Origin: Bacteroides ovatus
GTDB lineage: Bacteria > Bacteroidota > Bacteroidia > Bacteroidales > Bacteroidaceae
Reading direction: 5' to 3'
DNA: 8,481 bases
Assembly: GCA_030844565.1 (NCBI GenBank)
Contig: JAUUNK010000224.1
Location: 1-8,481 of the forward strand
The position numbers were made by a program, and so were the translations under genes. The first letter of the stretch is position 1, and each line of letters opens with the position of its first letter. Below the pieces are notes generated by a model that worked only from the letters and a program-made list of their open reading frames with translations, was not told the origin of the DNA and ran no database searches. Below, in pieces: positions 1 through 5,910 of the stretch.

Positions 1-85
1 CCTGAGCACCTTGACAGGACAGGCCGAACAACTGGAGGACGTGTATAATCGCTATTTTGAAGAAGGAGGAAAGAAAAATGAGTAG
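1..85 (+). CDS. C-terminal end of a probable ABC-transporter ATP-binding protein (partial)
   Basis: Only the last 27 codons are in the window. The frame starting at base 2 is open and ends at TAG (83-85), giving a tail that reads LTGQAEQLEDVYNRYFEEG followed by KKNE. The LEDVYxRYF pattern resembles the end of many ABC-2 exporter ATPases, where LEDVF or LEDVY sits close to the C-terminus. The stop lies 8 bases inside the next gene, an ABC-2 permease, so the two are probably translationally coupled and form one transporter. No Walker or signature motif is visible because the gene starts outside the window, so the ATPase call rests on the tail and on its neighbour. A second permease or an auxiliary subunit is the alternative. 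Confidence 0.6.
   Translation, partial: LSTLTGQAEQLEDVYNRYFEEGGKKNE
64..69 (+). promoter_or_regulatory. Ribosome binding site that fixes the permease start
   Basis: A perfect AGGAGG lies 8 bases before the ATG at 78. It favours that ATG over the in-frame TTG at 57, which has no Shine-Dalgarno sequence at a suitable distance. The site lies inside the end of the upstream gene. Such a strong Shine-Dalgarno sequence is unusual for Bacteroides, where most genes here have only A-rich leaders. Confidence 0.75.
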
Positions 86-1034
86 AACTATCCATCCATT
101 CTGGGTCATCGTACAGAAGGAAGTGACCGACCATATCCGAAGCTGGAGGTTTATTATCTTGATGAGTATCATAGCATTGACCTGTATGGGTTCGCTTTAT
201 ACGGCACTCACTAATATCTCGGCTGCTATCAAACCCAATGATCCGGATGGCAGCTTCCTTTTTCTGAAGCTTTTTACAGTATCGGATGGTACGCTGCCTT
301 CGTTTGTCCTTTTCATTAATTTCCTGGGACCTTTGCTGGGGATTGCCATGGGCTTTGATGCCGTCAATTCCGAACAGAATAAGGGTACGTTAAGCCGCAT
401 TCTTTCCCAGCCCATCCATCGTGATTACATTATTAATGCTAAGTTTATAGCGGCATTGTTGGTGATAGGTTTTCTCCTATTCGTGCTTGGCTTCCTGGTG
501 ATGGGATTTGGGCTGATAGCAATCGGTATCCCTCCTACAGCGGGAGAGTTTTGCCGGATGGTGGCTTTCATTCTGATTAGCATTTTCTACGTAGCATTCT
601 GGCTGAATTTATCAATATTCTTTTCAATTCGTTTCCGCCAGGCAGCCACTTCGGCTTTGGCAGCCGTGGCAGTGTGGCTGTTTTTCAGCATTTTCTATAA
701 TCTGATTATCAATCTGATTGGAAAAGCCCTTAGCCCCTCGCCGATGGCAAATCCTTATCAGGTGATTGCATATCAGAAGTTTATGCTGGCTTTGTTGCGT
801 TTCTCGCCCAGCGAACTCTTTAACGAAGCCACCACCACCTTGCTGATGCCCTCGGTCCGTAGCCTTGGACCTTTGACTATGGAGCAGGTGCAGGGAGCTA
901 TTCCCAGCCCTCTGCCTTTGGGGCAAAGCTTGCTGGTCGTTTGGCGGCAGCTGACTGGTTTGATAGCTGCTACTGTGGTGTGTTTCGGGCTTTCGTATGT
1001 CTCATTTATGAGGAAAGAGGTGCGTTCCAGGTAA
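78..1034 (+). CDS. ABC-2 type transporter permease (NosY-like)
   Basis: A 318-residue polytopic inner-membrane protein. A cytoplasmic N-terminus containing QKEVTDHIRSWRF leads into about six hydrophobic segments at residues 24-45, 73-95, 122-150, 161-183, 189-214 and 292-311. A longer external or loop region lies around 215-285. Residues 94-116 (DAVNSEQNKGTLSRILSQPI, then HR) match the characteristic E-x-x-x-GTL-x-x-x-LSxPI-x-R element of ABC-2 permeases that follows the second membrane segment. The start is ATG 78, supported by AGGAGG. The coding start overlaps the end of the upstream gene, so the pair probably makes one exporter. No substrate can be read from the sequence. NosY-type permeases move varied cargo, and related pairs in Bacteroidetes are often annotated as gliding-type or multidrug-type without proof. 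The gene looks intact. Confidence 0.88.
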   Translation: MSRTIHPFWVIVQKEVTDHIRSWRFIILMSIIALTCMGSLYTALTNISAAIKPNDPDGSFLFLKLFTVSDGTLPSFVLFINFLGPLLGIAMGFDAVNSEQNKGTLSRILSQPIHRDYIINAKFIAALLVIGFLLFVLGFLVMGFGLIAIGIPPTAGEFCRMVAFILISIFYVAFWLNLSIFFSIRFRQAATSALAAVAVWLFFSIFYNLIINLIGKALSPSPMANPYQVIAYQKFMLALLRFSPSELFNEATTTLLMPSVRSLGPLTMEQVQGAIPSPLPLGQSLLVVWRQLTGLIAATVVCFGLSYVSFMRKEVRSR

Positions 1035-1608
1035 ATTATAAAAGAACAGAGTATGCATAAATCTGCATTTGATGAGAATATATCATAAATATACGCTGCA
1101 CAGTCCCTTAAATGTAAGCTCTGTCTAAGAACTTGTGAAAAAACGTAAGGAATGGGCAATAGGGAAAATCTGATTGAAAGTGTTTTTGTGAAAGGATGCT
1201 TTAAATGATTGAAATATATAGGGACTATAAGATATGTGTAAGTAAAAGGTGATATATGGCTGTTATATGTTATTTATTTCTGTTCTCTAAACGGAAGGCA
1301 ACTAAGTAAAAAGGAATAGCTAAAAGGAGAAAGGGAAGACGTCGGAAGAAATAAAATTCTTTGTTTACCGACTCGTGATTCGTTGGTTTAAAACCAACAT
1401 CCCTTTGGATTTAAACCAACGGTCCTTCCCTTTCTATCTTAAAGTGCATATCTTTCTACTGGATATGCAGAATATTCGATATTTTCTGTATCTTTATACG
1501 TACGTTTATGCAGAATTCTTTTCTAGTTACTCAGTTTTTTCTGAAAGATGTTGTATAAATATTCGAAATAGTGCATCTTTATAAGCTTATACGAGGAATT
1601 GGAAGTCT
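1035..1608. other. Gene-poor interval between convergent permease and beta-lactamase genes
   Basis: These 574 bases carry no convincing gene. The longest open frame (1375-1584, + strand) runs through the repeat at 1383-1426, has no ribosome binding site and encodes a low-complexity aromatic-rich peptide. Structured elements seen are a weak 5-bp inverted repeat ATGCA / TGCAT (1053-1057 / 1064-1068) just after the permease stop, the 22-bp-period repeat, and a perfect 12-base palindrome TATAAGCTTATA (1580-1591) about 18 bases beyond the beta-lactamase stop. I found no clear GC-rich terminator with a T-run for either gene. The rest is AT-rich and unremarkable. Confidence 0.6.
1383..1426. repeat. 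Two tandem 22-bp units with nested palindromes
   Basis: Unit one (1383-1404) and unit two (1405-1426) both begin TTGG, share AAACCAAC at the same offset and end in CCT. They match at 17 of 22 positions. The first unit, with base 1382, holds a perfect 17-base palindrome GTTGGTTT-A-AAACCAAC (1382-1398). CGTTGGTTTAAA (1381-1392) also pairs perfectly with TTTAAACCAACG (1410-1421) across a 17-base spacer. A further short inverted repeat, ATCC-CTTT-GGAT, lies at 1399-1410. The element can therefore fold in two competing ways. It could be a dispersed palindromic repeat, a protein binding site or a transcript-end structure. The sequence alone does not decide. Confidence 0.75.
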
Positions 1609-2493
1609 TTATAACCGCTTCACATATTCATAGATGATTCGCGAAACATCTGCAATAATCTTGCTGTTTATCGCATCCGTTTCTTTCGAATCCTTCACAA
1701 ACACAGTTATGCTATAAGCATGTCCATTGGGTAGAAGTACAAAACCTATGTCGTTACAACCTATTTGTTGCCCTTTCTCATTTCGGTCTCCGGTTCCGGT
1801 CTTGTGCCCGGCTACCACTCCTTTTTCATTAAGTAAAGGAGCTACCAGGCGGTCTTTACCTGTGTTGCACTCCACCATCGTCCGGTATATAAAATCTTTA
1901 TATTCTTCCCCAAATAAAGGCTTTTTGCGAAACACCTCCAACAGTTGGGCGGCGGCTAGGGGCGTGCTCCAATTCTCATAACACAACTCCAGATTCTGAT
2001 GCATTTCTTCTTCCGTAGCAGTGATATTACAGTCATTGATTCCTAATGACCGGATATATTGGTTGACTATATTTGTCCCGCCTTGATAGCGGAAAAGAAT
2101 GTCACAAGCGTTATTATCACTTAGTTGCAGGGTATATTTCAGCAGTTCCGCGATACTCATCTCCCTGTTTCCTTGTGGGTATTTATCTCTTAACGGGCTG
2201 TAGGTATTTGGTTTTAAGTCCGTAGGGATGATAAATAATTTGTTATCCAAAGCTACTTTTTTGCTATTCATATAATCCGCCACTGCCAATGCTTGGTGAA
2301 ACTTGAACACGCTCATCAGAGGATAGCGAATGTCATTATTGACCGTTATCGTATCCTTTCCGTCTATGATTACTGCTATTCCGATTTCGGCGCATTTTCC
2401 TTTAATGCTCTCTTTTAATTGTGTTTCGAGAGGTACGTTTTGTGCACAGACTAGGGTAGGGAGCAGGCACAGGAATGTGATAAATGAATGCAT
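1609..2493 (-). CDS. cepA: CepA-like class A (subclass A2) serine beta-lactamase
   Basis: A 294-residue periplasmic beta-lactamase that hydrolyses penicillins and cephalosporins through an acyl-serine intermediate. An N-terminal signal peptide (residues 1-17) precedes VCA-Q, a plausible signal peptidase I site. All class A motifs are present: S61-V-F-K64 (active serine and general base), S125-D-N127, E163-M-H-Q-N167 (the omega-loop E166 and N170 equivalents) and K231-T-G233. From memory, stretches such as IGIAVIIDGKDTITVNND, LSDNNACDILF and GHKTGTGDRN are near-identical to B. fragilis CepA. CblA and CfxA are more distant. Differences from remembered CepA, such as a shorter signal peptide, suggest the orthologue of another species rather than B. 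fragilis itself. The start ATG is at 2493, about 40 bases below a Bacteroides promoter, and the leader is A-rich with no clear Shine-Dalgarno. It appears monocistronic. No insertion sequence of the kind known to raise cepA expression is seen upstream. Confidence 0.93.
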   Translation of the reverse strand: MHSFITFLCLLPTLVCAQNVPLETQLKESIKGKCAEIGIAVIIDGKDTITVNNDIRYPLMSVFKFHQALAVADYMNSKKVALDNKLFIIPTDLKPNTYSPLRDKYPQGNREMSIAELLKYTLQLSDNNACDILFRYQGGTNIVNQYIRSLGINDCNITATEEEMHQNLELCYENWSTPLAAAQLLEVFRKKPLFGEEYKDFIYRTMVECNTGKDRLVAPLLNEKGVVAGHKTGTGDRNEKGQQIGCNDIGFVLLPNGHAYSITVFVKDSKETDAINSKIIADVSRIIYEYVKRL

Positions 2494-2538
2494 TGTTGTT
2501 TCTTTTACTATTTATAAAATCAGTTTATATACAGGTTG

Positions 2539-2570
2539 CAAAGATAAGAATATGCCATTCTCTAACCAAT
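2539..2570 (-). promoter_or_regulatory. Bacteroides-type promoter of the beta-lactamase gene
   Basis: On the - strand TATCTTTG (2546-2539) matches the Bacteroides -7 consensus TAnnTTTG exactly. ATTG (2570-2567) sits 20 bases further upstream, close to the -33 TTTG at normal spacing. Transcription would begin near 2533, leaving a 5' leader of about 40 bases. The 22-bp array starts about 115 bases upstream of the -33 element. Confidence 0.7.
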
Positions 2571-2685
2571 TCTTATCAGTAGATTGTGATTGCTTGTTCT
2601 CAGAAGAAAAAACAGTTGCAGGAGGAATAAATCTGGGGGCTGGAGAGATAGGGACAATGGGTAATTTTTGGGGTTTTACTGGACA

Positions 2686-2795
2686 TATATATCCAGCGTG
2701 CGGGGCATATATGTCCAACACGCAGGGTATATATGTCCAGCGTGCTGAGTATATATATCCAGCGTGCTGGGTCTATATGTCCTGTAAATAGGGTA
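2686..2795. repeat. Tandem array of five 22-bp units
   Basis: The units start at 2686, 2708, 2730, 2752 and 2774 with no spacer. Each opens with TATAT(G/A)TCC. Units 1, 3 and 4 continue with AGCGTGC and a G-rich end (GGGGCA, TGAGTA, TGGGTC). Unit 2 has AACACGC in the core, and unit 5 is degenerate but keeps TATATGTCC and a final AGGGTA. GGACATATATATCC (2681-2694) at the left edge is a near palindrome, and unit 4 contains the perfect inverted repeat CCAGC-GT-GCTGG (2759-2770). The 22-bp period is about two helical turns and is not a multiple of three. There are no unique spacers, so it is not a CRISPR array. Its role is unknown; protein binding, supercoiling-sensitive structure or simple slippage are possible. 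Confidence 0.9.
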
Positions 2796-2914
2796 AATAT
2801 AACGATGGAAGCTTGTATTGGTTTCCAATAACAGTTTGTTGAATAGGAGAGGATTACATTTTGAATGAATAACTAAAAAAGTATATGAAATATTGCTATT
2901 GCAAAGAATATTTT

Positions 2915-3654
2915 ATGAAATATCTGTTTATTACAGTCTTTTTTCTTGCATTTTATTGGAAGCTGGTGGATGCACAAATAATCTTTCCTTCTCTCGACCA
3001 AGTAGAAAGAGAGAAGGGGCAATTCGTTCTGGATAGAAATATACACAGGAGGAAATAAAAGAACTTGTCCGTTACGCTGCCGAACGAAATGTGACTATTG
3101 TTCCGGAAATCGATATGCCCGGTCATGCCCAAACCGCACTTTCTGCTTATCCGGAACTCAGTTGCTTTGGATTGCCTGCGAAGATTCCGTTGCAGGGGTT
3201 TACAGATAATATATTTTGCGCAGGGAAGGATAAAACCTTGAGATTTCTGAAAAACGTATTGGACGAGATATGTACTCTTTTCCCTTCACCTTATATACAT
3301 CTGGGGGGAGATGAAGCGCTGAAGGGTAATTGGAACACGTGTCCCGACTGTCGGAAAAGAATTGCTGACCAAGGACTCAAAAACAGCCACGACCTGCAAC
3401 TATGGTTTTCGGCTGAGATGGCAAATTATCTTAAATCGAAGGGGCGAAAAGCTATATTTTGGGGAGATGTGGTATATCGGGAAGGATACCCGCTGCCGGA
3501 CAATGTGGTCATACAATGGTGGAACTATCGCGGACACCGGGATTTGACACTTCGAAATGCTTTGAAAGGTAATCATCCGGTGGTTTGCAGCGGAATATTC
3601 TTCAACAGAAACATTGGTTTGAACAGAGAGGCTTCGAATTTGGTCCTGCTTTAA
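2915..3654 (+). pseudogene. GH20 beta-N-acetylhexosaminidase remnant (internal deletion, frameshift, lost C-terminus)
   Basis: The first frame (2915-3058, 47 codons) begins with a signal peptide MKYLFITVFFLAFYWKLVDA, then IIFPSLDQVEREKGQFVLDR, typical of the start of a GH20b N-terminal domain, and hits a stop. A second frame, open from 3037, continues with YTQEEIKELVRYAAERNVT, EIDMPGHAQTALSAYPELS and IHLGGDEALKGNWNTCPDC. These are canonical GH20 barrel sequences, with the catalytic Asp-Glu pair at 3310-3315. The two parts meet near 3040. The rest of the N-terminal domain and the first barrel strands are missing, about 200 residues by family comparison. Family similarity ends near NHPVVCS, about 3590, and the frame stops at 3654. 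GH20 enzymes are normally above about 500 residues, so no active enzyme is expected. An alternative in-frame ATG exists at 2885, within a repeat TATGAAATAT (2884-2893 and 2914-2923). A GTG at 3091 could start a 187-residue fragment but lies mid-domain. Confidence 0.87.
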
Positions 3655-3689
3655 AAGAAGAGGTCGGCAAAGATTATCGTTGGGAGTAA
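3591..3689 (+). pseudogene. Possible 3' end of another broken gene, out of frame with the GH20 remnant
   Basis: A third frame, open from 3573, reads NILQQKHWFEQRGFEFGP, then ALKEEVGKDYRWE, to a TAA at 3687-3689. It has ordinary protein-like composition, and it begins where GH20 similarity ends, which fits a second deletion joining the GH20 gene to the tail of a neighbouring gene, or a frameshift in the GH20 tail. I do not recognise the family. Chance is a real alternative for a segment of this length. Confidence 0.3.
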
Positions 3690-3713
3690 AAGGGGATTAT
3701 AAACAAATAAAAG

Positions 3714-3752
3714 AAAGTGGGGATGTGCCCGTCAACACACCCTCACTTTTTT
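3714..3752. terminator. Bidirectional hairpin terminator between GH20 remnant and PUL operon
   Basis: AAAGTGGGGATGTG (3714-3727) pairs with CACACCCTCACTTT (3736-3749) over 14 positions, with one G-T pair and one mismatch, around the 8-base loop CCCGTCAA. Six T residues (3747-3752) end the + strand side. On the - strand the stem is followed by a pyrimidine-rich CTTTTATTTGTTTAT-type tract. It lies 22 bases beyond the stop of the last PUL gene, so it most likely ends that operon and also serves the + strand. Confidence 0.75.
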
Positions 3753-3774
3753 AGATAATTACCCTTCTTATCGT

Positions 3775-4713
3775 TTATTCGATAGGCTGGTAGAGATTGA
3801 ATTCTGTAATATCTGTTCGTCCGTTCCGCGATATTCCAATAATTTCATATTTCAGATAGCGTGTAGTTATTGGAGAGAGGAAGGTGATATATTGCACATT
3901 TCCTGATACTGCCAAGGTGCTTAAAGATTTCCAGTTTGTTCCATCTGCCGACTGATATACTTCAATTTCAGAAGGCGCATAAGCACTCGCCCAATGGTTG
4001 GTTTTGATACCGGTCAACGTCAGTGTTTCTCCTAAATCCACGGAGAACCAGAATCCCATGTTGTTCTTGGCAAGGTCGCTACCGCCACTGCCGTCAATGA
4101 CATTGTTGCCCGAGCCTTCCACACCTTCCTGCACGGTGATTTTCCAATTGGATCTGTCTTTGATTAGCTGGCTGTTGGCAGGGGTACCTTTACTAAGGTT
4201 AGTAAAAGCTGCTTTCCGAATGGTAGTCCGTATTTTAGCCTGTAAATCGCTGACGAAAGTATTTCCTTGTTTCGTTTGGATGCTTTCAATGGAAATCTCT
4301 ATGGGGAAACTGCTCTTTTCCTGAATATCCTGGAGGAAGGAGAGGTCCGGAACGGATAAGGTTACTTCTTCCGAAACCGTTTGACCTGCTTTGATGGTTA
4401 CTTCCTTAGATGAGAGAACAAACTTATCCGCAGGAAGTTCCTTGCTGTCTATGTGCAAGCGTACCAGAATGTCCTGCGTAGCGGGTTTCTGGATTTTTGC
4501 AGTGAAAGTCAGTGTAATATCTTCACCGGTGATACCTGCCGACGAGTGTATCAAAGAGAAAACCTGTTCTCCTCTCAGATAGTTATTGTTCTGAAGGTAA
4601 ACATACGTGGCAGTCCATTCATCAGCTTCGTCGTCGTCGCTGCAAGCGGCAAAGAAAGCACTGAGTCCGATGCTAAATATAGCCAAGAGTATCAATTTAT
4701 AAAACTTGTTCAT
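3775..4713 (-). CDS. Surface lipoprotein with DUF1735-like and F5/8 type C (discoidin) domains
   Basis: A 312-residue predicted lipoprotein and likely surface glycan-binding protein, last gene of the PUL operon. A signal peptide ends in the lipobox FAAC with Cys24, followed by SDDDEADEW, an acidic stretch like the Bacteroidetes surface-export signal. Residues about 33-165 form a beta-rich DUF1735/DUF4361-like domain, with KELPADKFVLSSKEVTIKAG as the recognisable element. Residues about 172-310 are an F5/8 type C carbohydrate-binding domain: NVIDGSGGSD, GFWFSVDLGETLTLTGIK, SEIEVYQSADGTNWKS, TTRYLKYEI, and a final DITEFNLY. The start is ATG 4713. A longer reading from TTG 4725 adds four residues and is less likely. 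It begins 32 bases after the LamG gene. The target is probably an N-glycan or glycoprotein, inferred from the GH18 neighbour. The ligand cannot be read from the sequence. Confidence 0.85.
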   Translation of the reverse strand: MNKFYKLILLAIFSIGLSAFFAACSDDDEADEWTATYVYLQNNNYLRGEQVFSLIHSSAGITGEDITLTFTAKIQKPATQDILVRLHIDSKELPADKFVLSSKEVTIKAGQTVSEEVTLSVPDLSFLQDIQEKSSFPIEISIESIQTKQGNTFVSDLQAKIRTTIRKAAFTNLSKGTPANSQLIKDRSNWKITVQEGVEGSGNNVIDGSGGSDLAKNNMGFWFSVDLGETLTLTGIKTNHWASAYAPSEIEVYQSADGTNWKSLSTLAVSGNVQYITFLSPITTRYLKYEIIGISRNGRTDITEFNLYQPIE

Positions 4714-4745
4714 GTTCTTGTTCAATTAATGGATGAATAAAAAAA

Positions 4746-5903
4746 TTATTGCCATGGAGTAGATACATCGGTAGACAAGATATTGGGTATCCACCGTACA
4801 GTACCTTCGGCAGTGGCGGTATATCCCTTTCCTGTGGCATCATGGAATACATTGCCTGAGCCTTCGTTCATTTTCCAATAAGCCTCCAAGCCGTCAGACT
4901 TCGGGCTGACTACAGTCATGTTATTTTGAATCTGATTTTCGTTCAAGGCTTTTCCCCATAAGCGGATTTCACTTAATAGACAATCATATCGGAACCAGCT
5001 TCCCGAAGATATGAACTGGATATTGCTGAAAGTGACAGCACCTGCGCCTACTTCTTTTTGTGCATCCAGCTTCCCATTTACGTAAATGAGATATTTACTG
5101 CCATTGAATGAAATAGCAAGGTGTTGCCATTTGTTTTTTTCAAAGGGAGTAATGGCATTCAAGTAAGTATTCTTTCCCACAATTTGGATTAAATTATAGG
5201 TACCTACCGGGTCTTCCAGGCGGATATAAACCTGGCTCTCTCCACTACCTCCACCATTAAACAGGGCTTGGTTTTCGTAGAATCCTTGAATCTGGAAGCG
5301 CATCTCCACTGTAAATTCACTCAGTGTCAGGGTACCCGGACTCATATCTACACTTACCGGAGTGCTTCCGTTTAATACCGGAGCAGAGAACTTGATGATG
5401 CTTCCCGTGGCTATTACATAGGTGGCGGATTGGTCCATGGCGGGAATTTTCCCGTCTGCGCTCTTCAAACGTAAAGGGATGGCATAAGATTCTCCGGAAG
5501 AAGCCATCTCTTCGCTGAAAGGCTTGATTTCAATAGGTATGGGTTCCGATTCATATTTACCTTTCTGAATGACTATATTTTGGGGAAGAGTATAATATTC
5601 TGCAGGCACCTGGATATAACCTGTACCGTTTTTTGCATTGTAGCGATCAAGAACTGTCTGGTCTGCCACCAACTTGAATGAGCAATCCTGGGGAGCCTTA
5701 TCGCTGACGCGGACAGTGACGGTAGTAGATGTAGTTCCGGTTGTCTGTACGATGAGTGAGGTCCCCTGAGATTTTTGCGCTTCTTGCAGATAAGCGTGAG
5801 TGTCAAGAAGGGAGTACTCCGCATCGTTACACCCTGCCAGCATTCCTCCCAAAAAGAAGAAAGCTAATAATGTCACATTTTTTATATTAAATATTTTTTT
5901 CAT
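4746..5903 (-). CDS. Surface lipoprotein with DUF1735 and LamG-like (concanavalin A-type) domains
   Basis: A 385-residue predicted lipoprotein, third visible gene of the PUL. The lipobox LAGC gives Cys25, followed by NDAEYS. Residues about 35-165 match DUF1735, with the telling segments LVADQTVLDRYNAKNGTGY and VPAEYYTLP. Residues about 180-370 are a LamG-like jelly-roll domain: WQHLAISFNG (259-268), YVNGKLD (274-280), LSEIRLWGKALNENQI (310-325) and YWKMNEGSG with HDATGKG (342-360). This architecture is found in PULs for host N-glycans, where such proteins act as surface glycan-binding proteins beside SusC/SusD. The start ATG is 7 bases after the GH18 stop, with an AAGAAAAG leader, so translation is probably coupled. 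No catalytic residues are evident, so binding rather than hydrolysis is expected. Confidence 0.88.
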   Translation of the reverse strand: MKKIFNIKNVTLLAFFFLGGMLAGCNDAEYSLLDTHAYLQEAQKSQGTSLIVQTTGTTSTTVTVRVSDKAPQDCSFKLVADQTVLDRYNAKNGTGYIQVPAEYYTLPQNIVIQKGKYESEPIPIEIKPFSEEMASSGESYAIPLRLKSADGKIPAMDQSATYVIATGSIIKFSAPVLNGSTPVSVDMSPGTLTLSEFTVEMRFQIQGFYENQALFNGGGSGESQVYIRLEDPVGTYNLIQIVGKNTYLNAITPFEKNKWQHLAISFNGSKYLIYVNGKLDAQKEVGAGAVTFSNIQFISSGSWFRYDCLLSEIRLWGKALNENQIQNNMTVVSPKSDGLEAYWKMNEGSGNVFHDATGKGYTATAEGTVRWIPNILSTDVSTPWQ

Positions 5904-5910
5904 ACTTTTC

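Larger units (their letters stand above)
2494..2914. other. Divergent intergenic region between beta-lactamase and GH20 remnant
   Basis: This region holds the beta-lactamase promoter and leader, then about 110 bases with no recognised feature, then the 22-bp tandem array, then about 120 AT-rich bases before the GH20 remnant. No RNA gene is recognised. The open frames here (for example 2512-2721 on the - strand and the end of 2330-2791 on the + strand) pass through the array or the promoter and are judged spurious. I see no clear TAnnTTTG promoter for the GH20 remnant. Confidence 0.6.

Noticed and set aside
773..1159. 128-residue - strand open frame
   Set aside because: It is antisense to the permease gene and has no family features.
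1375..1584. 69-residue + strand open frame in the gap
   Set aside because: It starts in the palindromic repeat, has no Shine-Dalgarno, and its composition follows the AT-rich DNA.
1580..1591. TATAAGCTTATA as a terminator of the beta-lactamase gene
   Set aside because: The palindrome has no loop, is AT-rich, and is not followed by a T-run on the - strand.
2488..2493. Beta-lactamase as lipoprotein through the Cys in LVCAQ
   Set aside because: The residues before the Cys (T-L-V) do not fit a lipobox, while V-C-A followed by Q fits signal peptidase I.
2512..2721. 69-residue - strand open frame upstream of the beta-lactamase
   Set aside because: It runs across the TATCTTTG promoter and out of the repeat array, with no ribosome binding site. 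Composition alone is not enough to call a gene.
2330..2791. 153-residue + strand open frame ending in the tandem repeat
   Set aside because: Its first half is antisense to the beta-lactamase signal region and promoter, and its tail (IYPAC / YMS motifs) is just translated repeat whose 22-bp period changes frame.
2686..2795. CRISPR array
   Set aside because: Units are contiguous 22-mers with no unique spacers, and no cas gene is present.
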